A DNA stretch of 64,000 nucleotides, from the NCBI GenBank assembly GCA_024362935.1, contig JANCRA010000030.1, forward strand, positions 9,344,096 to 9,408,095, in the 5' to 3' direction. Positions 21,117 through 33,500 of this stretch are shown here, piece by piece. This DNA is from Setophaga petechia (taxonomy: Eukaryota > Chordata > Aves > Passeriformes > Parulidae). The position numbers were made by a program, and so were the translations under genes. Below the pieces are notes generated by a model. It was not told where the DNA came from and ran no database searches. It saw nothing but the letters and a program-made list of their open reading frames with translations. The stretch's first letter is position 1. Every line of letters starts with the position of its first letter.

Positions 21117-21167
21117 GGCGGCGGCGGCCCAGGCCCGGCACCGGGAGCGGCGGCGGCGGCGGCCGGG
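21117..21167 (+). other. RABGAP1: RABGAP1 non-coding exon 1, predicted
   Basis: A forward donor (GGCCGGG|GTAGGTGCGG) at 21167/21168 follows the E-box in the CpG island and precedes the long intron leading to the ATG exon. The 5' end is unknown, so the start given is nominal. The GGC-rich stretch (21147-21166) would be part of the leader. Confidence 0.4.
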
Positions 21168-24100
21168 GTAGGTGCGGTTCGCGCTGTCCGCCCCGTCCCC
21201 GCGGCGCTGCCCCGCCGCCGCTCCCTCCCGGTGTGCGGGAGCTGGGGGCCGTCCTGCGCTCCGCTGCCGCCGGCTCCCTCCCTCGCCCCCGGGGCCGTGT
21301 CTCCCACCTTCGCGGTGCCTCCCGTCCCCTCTGCCCGCAAGGGCCGCGGCCTCGGCGGCAGCGGGGCCGTGACACCGCCCCGGGTCCCGCAGGGCCGGGC
21401 CGAGTCCCGGGGCAGGCGGGGGCGCCGGGCCCGTCCTCCCCAGCCGCGCGTGTTGGGGACAGGGACCGCCCGCCTCGGAGCGCGTCCCGGGGCCACCGGC
21501 TTCCCCCGCTCCCATCCCGGGCGGCGCGGGGCTGACACCGAGGGACCAGCCGGGCACCGCTTTCCCTCTCCGTGTCGCGGGGTGTCGGTTGTTGCCTGTC
21601 GCTTCCAGGTGGATCCTAAAATGTGGCATTTCGTTGCGTGCAGGCATCTTTATTTGGTTCATGTACCGTAACTTCTGTGGTTTTTGCGGGTTTTATCCTT
21701 CTTGTTGTCAAGGAAGTGTTTCTTTCAGTTAATATGTCCCCAGTAGATATTTTTTAAGGACTGGTTGTGTCAGTTAGGAGTGAAAATTAAGTATAAACAG
21801 ATTGAGTGAAGTTGGTTTAAAAACACTTATCAGCAAAAATTAAGTGGAAATCGAATTGCTGGAAGTAAAGTTGATGGTTTATCTCTGTGTAGATTTGCCT
21901 GATCAGGAGAGGTTTGGAGAGAAGGAAAAAATCGTGTGAGAGGTTTGCAGAGGAAAAAGATTGTGTTTATTTCTTGAATACAGGCTGGAGAACAGGTAGG
22001 GCATAGAGGTATGGCTTGATCTGCATTTCAGATTTTGTTTTGCTTACAGGTTCTGTTACAGCCCAACTTGATAGGATTTTGAGACTTTTGGCTACTTGGA
22101 AAACATATTATTACAGGAGCTGCCCACTGCTGTTTGACTTGCAGAAATACTGTATTCTTTTTAAAGGCCTCTACTTAAAAGATCAAGGACCTGAGCAAAC
22201 TTATTTTTGTGTACACAGTAAACAAATTAACCAGTGGAGCTTGGCATAGGGGTTTCCTTCCAATTTCCAGCCGTAAGTGCAGGCAGTGATTAGTAGCACA
22301 CACCAGATGTAACTCCTTTTTTCTAGGTTCTTCCACAGCGTGTTTTTAAAGCGCTCTGGTTGTCTGGTGAGCGTAGCTCCCTGTTAGTGTTTGAATCCTA
22401 ATGAGAGCAGCTCCAGCAGTACATGGAGCATCATCCCCAGAGTTTGTTTAGCTGCTGGCTGCACTGGCTTCCTCCCAGCCTGCAGCCCGTGCTGTGTCCT
22501 GGCTGCACCCTCTGAGATGGGGCTGTGCTGGGGGAGCGGCAGCGGCGGCGCGTGGATGAACCAACTGCTCACATTAATTCATTCCAGCAGCATTCCTGTG
22601 CTGGGCTGGCTAAGGCCGTGTCAGCATTTCTTTTATAAACTGCAGTTTCCCAGGATGGGCTGCTTGTTTCTGGGATGGGGAATTTACTGATTACAAGAGC
22701 CTAAAATTAGGGTTTTGTTCTCTGGCAGATAGTTCAAATTTGGATTGAAAGCAAGATCATGTTGGCAATAGCTATCAACCTGTTAAAGATTGTTAACAGA
22801 GATTGCATTAGCTTAACTCTTGTGTTTTATCTGATGCCTGATTTTGATACGGTGTCTAGTGATTCACTCTTCTTCCCAGATCTGTGAGGAGAGGGGTGGA
22901 ATTAGAGACACCATTATCTCCAAATAACAATCTTTTTTCTTTCTGGCTCTTGAAATTAATGGGAACATCTGTGGCTGTCAGTGTGTTATAAATTGAAAGG
23001 AAAAGTTAGACTTGTAGTTGTTATTTTTTATTAATTACTCTTCAGTCATCCTAAATCTGTATTTTCACATGCAGTATTCCTCTGGCTTTCCTGCTTCATT
23101 TTGAGTGCCAAGGACTTCTTGTTGCATTTGACAGTATGTGTTGCACAGGGAAGGTGGGTAAAGATGTGACATGATTAAGCAGACTAATCATGTGTTATGT
23201 GAGAAGAAAAAAGATTTCTACTGATTGCTTCTATACTGTTTGGGTTTTTTTCCCCCAGAGCTGTGATAAAACACAGGCATTGACCTGGAGCGTTTTCCAG
23301 GCTTTTTTCAGGACTTGCAATGTATTTTAAAACAACAGGTGTGCACTAGGTGAATGGTACAGGTAGAAAAACCCACAGCTGTGCACGGCTGTAAGAGCTC
23401 AGAGTCTTACAGAATGCTGGGTTCTCTGCCATAACACAGCTCTGCAAAGTGCACTGTAAAGCCTCTGAACTCTGCCACAAATTCCACTGTTCACCCACAC
23501 TAAGATGCTAATGATGAACACTTGCAAAGCAGAACTTTGTATCTTTAAATTGAACCATACTGGATTTGTTGTTAAACTGCACATAGAGCCAGAGGAATAG
23601 AAACAGAAAATACATTATATTTAGGTATTTCAGCACCTCAGTGTCTTTTCTGCATGTCACCTTCTCGTTTTCCATGGCTTTTAACGCTATACTTGGTGGT
23701 TTCATATTTTGGAGGATAGAGGATATAAGTTTGTTTTGCATGCCAAGCTTTCTGACTTTGCTTTTTAAGGCAAATGAATTGCAGTTCTTCAGTAATTTAG
23801 TTAATATTGCTGTATTGTTCTTTATCTGTTGCATTCTGCATCAGATATATTGGAACTTTGTGGAATCACTTTAGGAACTGCAGCTGAGGTACAAAAGCTG
23901 AGAAAGATATGAATGGGGAAAAAACCTTTTCCTCTCTGGTTTGCATACCTGTTCTCATGCTTATTCTCTTTTCTGCCCTGGAAACCCAGAACTTATTTTT
24001 GTGTTGCATTTCCCTGTAAATTCCGTGCTAAGGATGCTACTTCTTCTGTTGCCTCTCAGGTTGAAGAAGTTCATGCCTGAAATATTGATTTTTCCATTCA

Positions 24101-27100
24101 TCCTCTGTCTTTTTGTGTGGTCATGGATGTTCTAAGCACCAGACATTATTATGGGTATTCCTTGGAAATGCAGTGAGCCCAGCTACAGTTACAAGTGCTG
24201 TGCTTCACTTGTTGCACGTGTCTCAAGGTGGCATTCAAGCCCCAGCCTCTTCCAGTAATGTAAAATTGAAGGTTTTCTGTTTTGTTTTGTTTTTTTTTTT
24301 TTTTTTAATATATGCTGTTTGCTTTAAGCTCTTTTAAATTCATTCTGGCAGAACTTCGAAGGAAAACTTTGATCACAAATCAAAGTCAGGTGTCAAATAT
24401 TTGGGAAAAGGAGGGAAAGTAAAAGATAAATGTTTTATAAGTGAATGTAACTAATCTCAACTTTTGATAGGCTTGCTTTCCAGTTGTTTAAGATTTTAAT
24501 CGTGGTGAATGGGGTCTCTGCTCTTCCTCTGCACATTATCTTGATCAGAGTAAGGTGTAACAGCAGTGAAGGGGAATTTCACAGAGAACCAGAATTTTAA
24601 GTAAAATTGAAAGCAGTGACCCAAGAGCCAACCATGTTGACTTTCTCATTTTGCAACTTTCTCCGATAGTTTGTTGTGTGAGGAGAGGCCAGAGCACCCA
24701 TTTAATTACACAGATGAGCAAGGAAAGAGCTTGGAAGAAGTTTGCCTCTGTTCATGTTTTACCCAGACACTCTGTCTCCCATGGAGCTGTAAAGACACCT
24801 TCAGGCAAACACTACTGAATTGTGATGTAGTTTTCTGTCAGGAGCTAAACTGTGCTGAATTCAAAAGCTCCTATTTTATTTATGCTTAAACAAACCAAAG
24901 TCTCTTTCCATGATAGGGATGAGACACTGGCTTTCTGAGGGACATCAAAACTTGAGCTCTGTGCTTGGCTGAGGTCTTTGGTGCTAAGCTGTGAGAGCAG
25001 AAAGCTTTGGGTCCGAGACCAATTGCAGGTATTGCTAAAGAGCACTGTCACTGCTGCTGTTTGTTCTTGGGGTTTGATTCCTGAGCCACACATAATTGCT
25101 CTGCTGGTCTTTGATGTGTGCCCTTCCAGGCTGGCCCTTATTTTAATGGGCTTGGAGGCTTTCTGGTGGGGATTCTGCCATTGTGAGCTTTCTGATTCAG
25201 GGAAAATGATCTATGTGGGAACCTCTGTGGAACAAAGTGATAGCCTGGAAATGGAGGAAATGAAATCCATGCAAAGCAAAGTGTGAGGACATAGGAACTT
25301 TGGTTAACTTCAGGCAATATTTTAATATTTGAAGACTACTTTTGCACCTTGAGTGTTTGAGCATTAGTGCAATGATCCCTGTGGCTGATTCCAGCACAGC
25401 TGGGTATCTGAGCTTTCCTTGCTGCTACATCAAAAGCTTCTCTCAGTTGCCTGCTCCACTGTCCCCTTTCCTCTGCTCTGCTATCTTGTGTAATTTCATG
25501 AGACTTCACTGTTAGACGGGCAGAGTTGGGCTGGTTGGGCTGTCCTGGTGTTGCAATGGTGTTGTGACACTGCTGCGGGGCTGGCTGTGCCCCAGGATCC
25601 ACGTGGGGTTTGTTTACACCTCCCTAGCCAGCCAGGAGCTGGTAAAGCACAGGAAGCTCTTTATTGAATTGAAGGTGATGTTGGGGAAAGGTGGCACATT
25701 GAAACACTCGGGAAATCGGAGAAATTAGCACTTCAAGATAGACAGACTATACCAAAATAAGGTGCTAAAGTGATCCTTGCCTGGATGATCTTTACAGCTG
25801 GGTGTGATCAAAGCCTGCTCCTCTACTCCTGCTGTCAGTGTGGAAGATGGTTTGCTCTGTTTGAATGAAAACAGTAAAGCCAAAGGGGTATTTAGTGTTT
25901 GATGCTTATTTTTAGTCTGTGTTTCAAGATTTTTGATTTTGGTATTTCCAGAGATCTGTGTCTTATATAGATGGTGCAATATGGAACTTGTATAGAAATG
26001 TTTTAATATGAATTCTTAAAACAAAGGCATCTTTAGCAATAAAAGAACTCTGCCCTACCTTTGAGATACTTGTGATAATACCAGATAGACACACAGTGTG
26101 TAGAACTTCTCAAAATGCCTACATTTCCCAGCCAGTAATTCCCACTGGAAGTCAGTGGATCTTAAAATGGTTTTGAAAAGGATATCTAAGTACCACACAT
26201 GATTTTGAAATGAAATCAATCACAGGTGTGTTGTCATTCATGAACAAACCACATCCATTCTTCCTCTTACACTCTGCTTCAGTTTTCTGAAACGTGTTCC
26301 AGGATCACTAAGTGATTAGATTGGTAATTGGTTAGAAGTTGTCCTCCTGGCAGAGGAGTGTTGGTGGTTGTGGGGAGGGCACTGATAGGAATAAAGCAGG
26401 CTTTGCTGTTTCTGGTGCACTGTTCCTGGTTCAGGCAGGAGTGCTGTGGGCTGGGCCAGGTCTCTGTTGTTTGGCTGCGCTGTTGGAAGCCAGGTTGGGA
26501 TGGTGCTTCCAGGTTGGAAGGCAAAATTGGAGGCTGAAAAAGCATTTGAGTTCGGTTATGTTTGGGAGTTTGTAAAGACCCGAGCTGTTGAGATAAGGGT
26601 ATATTTGGGTTTCTGAGAAATTTAATCACCCATTTTTATCACAGCAGTCTGTTTTGAGCCATGGATTCTGGGAATCTGTGCTGTAGAGTTCAAGGTGTGC
26701 AGCTGAACTTCACCTTTTGTTCCTTTCTTCAAATGCCTCTCAGTGCCAGTTCCAGCTTTTTAAAATCCTCTGTTGGCTCTGCTTCTCAGTACTGAGCCAG
26801 CCTACGCTGTTCTTCCTGCTTCTTGGAAGTCTTTGCTTTTATTGCTCTTTATAGTACAGAAAATTCAGCGTAGATTCATAAACTGCTCTATGTCCAAAGG
26901 TTTCAGAGCAAAATATCAGGAGTTAGGTCAAACTCTTGCTTGGGGGAAAAGAATGTGACTGCAGCATACAGTGAGCTCTGATAAATAGAAGTAATTTTTG
27001 TGTGAACATAAGTGAAGGCAGATATTAATTGAAGGAAGTAAATGGACTTTATTGTGCTTGCCTTAATTGTCAGCAAGTGGAGTGTATGTTCCAGGGCCCT

Positions 27101-27385
27101 ATTTTGTGTGATGTGTAGAAAGTGGTGACTGACATAACCATGCAATACTGCAAAGAGTTTTATTAACTTCCCTTTTGTGAGCTGTGGAAAGCAGTGCTGT
27201 AATAGCACGTGCTGCTTAGCAAGATGAGGGCAGGACTTTGAATGTGCGCTGAGAGAGGAGTTGGAGCTTGGTTGTGCTGTCAGATGAGTTCGTTTTTATA
27301 ATTAGTCAGCAGGTTTCTGAAAAGAAACATTTGAGCATTTAGCATGAAGTTTTATATAAGTATTTTTATGATTTTTGTTTTTCAG
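21168..27385 (+). other. RABGAP1: RABGAP1 intron 1
   Basis: About 6.2 kb separate the predicted leader exon from the ATG exon. After the island ends near 21560 the sequence is AT-rich with a 17-T run at 24290-24306. No exon, gene or recognisable transposon was found. Confidence 0.7.
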
Positions 27386-27587
27386 GAGTTTATAACATAT
27401 TTAATCTCATTCATGAATCGAACTTCCTTTTTAAGTCATGGATGACAAGGCTTCTGTTGGAAAAATCAGTGTCTCTTCAGACTCGGTATCCACTCTTAAC
27501 AGTGAAGATTTTGTCTTGGTTTCCAGGCAAGGGGATGAAACACCATCTACAAATAATGGTAGTGATGATGAAAAAACAGGACTGAAG
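27386..27587 (+). CDS. RABGAP1: RABGAP1 exon 2: start codon, residues 1-50
   Basis: The acceptor is TTTTTGTTTTTCAG|GAGTT, the ATG is at 27438, and the donor is CTGAAG|GTAAGA, phase 0. The encoded [12 protein letters not shown]... is almost identical to human RABGAP1. The 52-nt leader part contains an upstream ATG at 27413 whose 10-codon frame ends at 27445, overlapping the main start. Confidence 0.96.
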
Positions 27588-30500
27588 GTAAGAACCAATA
27601 ACCTGAGTTTGTTCCCTGTTCTTCTAAATCAAACTAACCATAGAGAGCTTAAAGAGGGACTTCTTTGTTGTGGAAAACTTGACAGAAGGGAGAACGTATT
27701 CAAGAACCAGTTTTGTCAGTAATTTCTTCACTGCTGATGTCAGAAGTGGTAATTAGGTTTTGAGTAAGAGCTCTCTCCATCACTAGCTGTGGGTTTTTTC
27801 CCACTTTGCAGAATTCTTCCTAAAGTGCTTGGGATGAAACAGGCTGATTGTCAAGAACGTGGAACTGTGATTTTATCACAGCTTTCAGGTGGAAAGCAAT
27901 GTTAGCATACATGGATTTGACTGTATCTGTTAATTCAAAGATGCACTGAAGTTTTCCCCAATGTGAAATGTTCTCTTTAAGAAACGTAGAAGAGTAGTTA
28001 TAACTAACAACTTGGCATGAATCAGAGCACGAGCTCTCTGTGAAAGACTTGTGAGAGCTGGAAGGGCACTGGCATCTTCTCACTTGTAAAAGTGCTGTTC
28101 TGAAAAGAGACCCTTGTCACCCTCTACTTTTTTCTACTTTTTTTTTTTTTGCTACTTGGAGCAACATTCATCCCAATTTGTATTTCAGCAGTTTTTAAGA
28201 AAAGTGGCACAAGTAAGGTAATCACTCCAAATTCCATCACTTTAATGTGTTGAAGACTGGATCTTCCCAAGAGTGAGTCAAGTTAATGTGTTCTTTTGGG
28301 AGATGGAAAGAGATACTCCACCATTGGAAGAAACTGATGTCTGTCTACAGCTGCATCTATGTCTTTAAAGATGATAAGAAATCCTGTGTTCTGCCTGTTG
28401 GACTGGGTGCTCCTCTTTTCCTTTGCAGTAGTTGTCACAGAGACTTTATTGAACATTTCTTGATGCTTTTGCTCTTCTTGCTTTTACCTCCCAACTGCTT
28501 TGTTTTTCTTGTGTTCCTTTGAGTCTGGGGCAAGACATTCTGTTGTAGTGGCTCTTTCCTTTTACTTAAGACTTCAAATAAATTCTCTCACTTAAGAGTC
28601 TCAAAACTGATCTTTTGCTTAATCTGGCAAAAAAGTTCATGTATGTTTTATGGTGGTTGTAGAAGGTGTCACTTTGCATCATAGAATAGTCTAAAAAACA
28701 TGAACAGTTCTTGAAGTTGGAGCCTGGTGATCTGTGAAACCTGCTGAAAGGCTGTAGCCTCATGCTTGTCTTTCTTAATGCAGCAAATACCAGCAGCATC
28801 AAGATTGAGATCAGCATCAATACTTAGGAATTCTGAGTAGTCTCATAGTGGTGCTTATCTTGAGAATGCTTCTGTGGCAGTGTCTGTAATCAGCTCCTGA
28901 AGCATCGTTTGAGAGCCCAGGAGACAAACATGCTCATGTCAACCAGCTTCTCTGTTCCATCCTGTTATCCCCAATGAAAATTTGGAGGCATGAAATGTCA
29001 TAGTCTGCAACACTTCTTGCTCCACATGGGAGCTGTGTGTATCAGTGTTTGCCTCCAAAGTGGTTTATGAACTGCTGGCTGCAGGTGTGCTGTTCCTCTT
29101 GATGAGGAAGGAAGAACATGAGCTCTGCTGCTTCCTGATCATCAGTTGTAAAATAAAGTCATGCTGTTCTCTAGTTTGGCACTGAATGCCACAGAGCTTT
29201 GAAGGTCTTAAACTTCTTTATGAATTTGGAGCCTGGACTAAGCACAAGCCTTGAACAAAATGATTCACCTTGAGCTTTTCAGTATTCCAGTGTGGAGAGC
29301 ATGTGCCTTTGGTTATTGGCTGCAATCTGAGTGATTAATGACAATTTTCTATCTTAAACAAGAAAGACAGTTTGTCTTTGCTGAATCTGCTTTCCAGTGT
29401 TGTTCCTGTGTTTGCTCATGCCCACTGGCAGTGGGACTGGGCTGGATTTAGGGAAGCTTTGCTGCTGGAGCCCAGTGTGGATGGAGCAGGAGTTCTGAGC
29501 ACAGCGAGACCTCTCCCAGCAGAGGTGGCAGCACATGCGTCAGGAGAAGGGAGTAAATCACAGTTCTGATAAATCCCCTGGTGTGCTAAAGGAAGTTTGC
29601 TACCTCCTAGTTAGAGGTTAAGTAAAATCAGTTTTGAGTTTAGTGAGAAGTGGACAAAGCCATGACTAGGGTAGCAGTTTCTTTGCTCAGCCTCAAGCAC
29701 TGCTCAGGTGCAGCTGTTGCTGTTCCCTCCTGCCCTTGGTTCTACCAGGCTGGCTCTGCTTTTGGGGCTGTAGTTGGGCTTGGGTTTCAGGCACATTTAC
29801 ACCTTCGTGTGCCCTGTTCCCCTGATGTGGGGAATCCAGATGGGTGCATAAGAAACTTTGATTGACGTGAAGTTAGCACTGGTTTGTGTTTTAGGCCTCG
29901 GTGTGCAGGCAGCTGGTTTGTTGCACTTGAATTTTGGGGCTATGAGAATAGCAGGGCTCCTCTAGTACAGAAGTGTGGTTACTGTGCCTTTTAAAATTCT
30001 TTTTGAGGGTAGTCTGGGCTGTGAAGGAAAGCTTTCTTGGAGAAATTAGTTAAAATTGCTTTTTAAATGGGGTTTTGATGATGATGTTTCAGAATGTCTA
30101 TAAGATGGTTTTTATTTTTACATGCCTATTTTCTGTAAACAATTTGAATTTGTGTTTTACCTGTCACTACTATTTTTGGGAAATTTTATTTTCAAGATCA
30201 TGTTTTATAGATGTAACATCTAGATATGTTATTCATACTGATTATTTTACCAAATAGAGTAGATCACAGTTCAGATTTTTTGGCTTTTAATCTTGATAGA
30301 ATAGAACATTACCAAAGTCTGTTGACTTTGAGGAAAGGTCTATCAGATGCAGTTTTTTACCAGAATGAATTTTAACTTCAGGTTTCATAGAGAACAGGTT
30401 CTGTAAAGTAGAAGTTACTCTAGGTTTTTTCATATATAGCCTTTGAAGTGGCTGACAGGACACTGTAATTAATTAATTCTATTTTGTTGCAAAACATATG

Positions 30501-33500
30501 AACTCCATACAGTAAAGGAACATGGTGCATCTTCCATCATCATCATCATCCATCATCATCTTTCTGATGATTGTATGCAAAGACCTGAATAATAAACATG
30601 ATGCTTGAAACAATGATGCTTGAAACTCTTCTGCCTTTGATGACCTTGTGCAGGATTTTTCCACAATATATCCTGCAAATTAATACTAAAATTGCTGTGA
30701 GGAAAATGGCAATATGTGGATTTCTGTCACTAGTTGCAGGTTACAGCTGCCTCCCCCTGTGGGTATACAGCTGAGTAAGGCAGTTACCCTGTCCTGCTCC
30801 TGGCAGGTGATCACAGCACAGGAGTGTATTTTAATCTGTACTAGAAGTGACATTCTGTTTGTGGCAATTTCAAGAGCATAAATGTCTCTTGTTGTTATTG
30901 TTTAGATTCTGTAGCAAAGCAGTCACTAGATTATTACTTTTTGGGCTAGTTGAATAGTTTGGTTTTTAGTAGCTGGTCAGTGAGTTTACAGAGAGGTGAA
31001 AATATGGAAGTGCTCCTAGAATTGAGTTTTGGTGTCAGCAGGAGTAATCAGCAGCAGCTGCAGAAGTGTTAGAAGCAAGTGTCTGTTGCTGATGACATCT
31101 GGTAAACACTCTGCAAACTCTGTCACTCCCTATTAACTGCAAAGGAATGGACAAAGAGTTTCCTTAGAAGCAGTAGCTGAGAGCTTCCTGAAATGAAGCT
31201 TCATTCCTTTTCCACTTCAGGACCTTATTTCACACTGTTGAGGTGGCTTCATGCTTTCATGTTGACTTCAATGAGCTCAAAGTCAGACTGCAGCTGAGCG
31301 TTGGGAAACAAAGCAAAGCTGTTGCTTCTCCTCAGCATGCTGGCATAATCTTGTTCCAGATGCTTCTCTTCCTGTGAAACCTTACTGTCTTAAAGCACAT
31401 AACATATTTAATTATATTTGTCCCTTTCTGGTGTTAATCTGAAAATTGTTATAGCCCATACTGTGGGCATCTGTAAGTTTCTCTGTCAAAGGTAGTCTTT
31501 GTAGTTGGTGATTGATTAAAGACTAGTTTGAAAGTAATCTCCCTGCTTTTTCTAGTGCTAGAAAATGCCTACTTTGAGCTTGTAGATTTGTTAGAGCAGG
31601 GAGGATATAATCCTTGCTGGTGAGCACTTGCACCCTGCAGTTTGTGTTTACGGTTGTAACTGGGTTAAATTTGTTGACTGCTGCTTTGGCTGGTAAATAA
31701 AAAGCAATATGAATGACTCTGTGCCTGAGGGGTGTTTTTTGTTGTTTGAACAGTCTTTTCTTCTTTTTTGTGTCCCAACTCTGTGGCTCTCAGATTGTGG
31801 GGAATGGAAGTGAGCAGCAGCTGCAGCGGGAGCTGGAAGACGTGCTGATGGATCCCCCCATGGAGGATCAGGGCAGTGACCGGGACCATGGAGAAGTCAG
31901 AACTGATGGAGATGGGGAAGAACCTGTTGTCCTTGAAGCATCAGCATCCTCTACCATTAACCCTGTGTCGGTAGCAGGACTCCAGAAACCAGAAATGAGC
32001 TTGCCAGTGAAACCATCCCAAGGAGGTTAGAAAAAAAAAAAAGGGGAGGAATGCCTGGTAGTATCTTATGAACTTGTTTTTTGTGGGGAAAGTAAAGAGA
32101 ATTTAGGCACACGTGTGGCCAGTAGCCTTTGCCCATGTCTCACATTATAATCACTTAGTGCAGTAAATTCCAGGTTATGTATGTGATGCAAGAGTTAATA
32201 TCTGCTGACCTGTCCTGTATTCTGAAAACACTGCTGTACCAGCCCTGAGATGTGTGCACAAATATTAAGCTTACTTGCCTGGCTGGATAAAATATAAGTT
32301 CATGGCTTTCCTATAGTGTTTTGACCTGGCCTGGCTTTTCTGTTCTTAGCCTCTCCCTTCTCCTATTCAGTGGGCAGCCAGTGTCAGCAGCCAGTGTCAG
32401 CAGCCAGTGTCTGACACTTCCCTTGCGGGTGCCTTGCCTTGTTTCTGATGTTCCCCCTGGTGTGCTGCCCTAGACTGTGAGGATTTGAGCCCCTTCACGC
32501 CGGTGACAGACGAGGACAGCGTGGTGTTCAGCAAGCTGACCTACCTGGGCTGTGCCTCGGTGAACGCGCCGCGCAGCGAGGTGGAGGCGCTGCGCATGAT
32601 GTCCATCCTGCGGGGGCAGTGCCAGATCTCCCTGGATGTCACCCTGTCCGTGCCCAACGTCTCCGAGGGCACCGTGAGGTACGGGGCTCGCTGCTCTGGG
32701 GCTCTGCCCTCTGCTTGGCTCCTTTGGAAAGCAAACAAGCTGATGGTTTACCTGGCAGGAGACTTGAGCAGCTTGGATTATCTTTAGTGGGAGAAGTGGG
32801 TTTTACAGACATCTGTGAAAAGGGATCCTTTGAATTTGTTTACCAAACACTCTACCAAAATGTACTGTGATGATCCAAGCTATCACCAAAGCCATAGTGA
32901 GATTGGGTATTGATAAGCACTTTGGAAATAGCCTGGAAAGTAGTTTGGAAAATGTCTGATACGTGAGGCCTGACAGAGATGGGTCTGTCCACTGCCACAC
33001 ATTAATGTAACTTTTGGAAGACTAATCCCTGAAAACCATGGGGACATTATTGATGGAAACATTTGTGGCATTGTGTTTTTTTGTGATGTTCAATTTAAAC
33101 ATCATTATGGTGGTCATAGTTTGCAGTAAATGACAGGATCTAGTTTTTGTGCTGTACTTTCTCTAGGAGGTATGAAATTGTTAAAGCTTGCAAGTTATGT
33201 CTGGCTGAAATAATTCTTCTAAAGGTGCAAGCTCGCTTTTTTTTCCCCTCTCTATTTTAACAGACTTTTAGATCCTCAGACAAACACAGAAATAGCAAAT
33301 TATCCAATCTATAAAATCCTTTTCTGTGTACGAGGGCACGATGGGACCCCTGAAAGTGATTGCTTTGCTTTCACTGAAAGCCACTACAATGCAGAACTCT
33401 TCAGGATTCATGTCTTCCGATGTGAAATCCAAGAGGCTGTAAGTGCAAGCTTTTTGTCAAATGATAATTACATACATGTAAATGTTATTATGAAATTTAA

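Larger units (their letters stand above)
20460..21560. promoter_or_regulatory. Divergent CpG-island promoter, ZBTB26 (-) and RABGAP1 (+)
   Basis: One large CpG island lies between the leftward ZBTB26 gene and the rightward RABGAP1 gene, and no other island lies near either 5' end. Candidate donors face outward on both strands: reverse-strand donors at 20729 and near 21009, and a forward donor at 21168. Long overlapping open frames on both strands are composition artefacts. A shared bidirectional promoter is the simplest reading. Confidence 0.8.

Noticed and set aside
20366..21671. Open frames of 200-390 codons on both strands
   Set aside because: Same composition effect in the ZBTB26/RABGAP1 promoter island; no recognisable protein.
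32440..32475. Second CTCF-like site overlapping the RABGAP1 exon 4 acceptor
   Set aside because: The reverse strand ACACCAGGGGGAAC matches the core only partly, and the sequence is better explained as polypyrimidine and acceptor.
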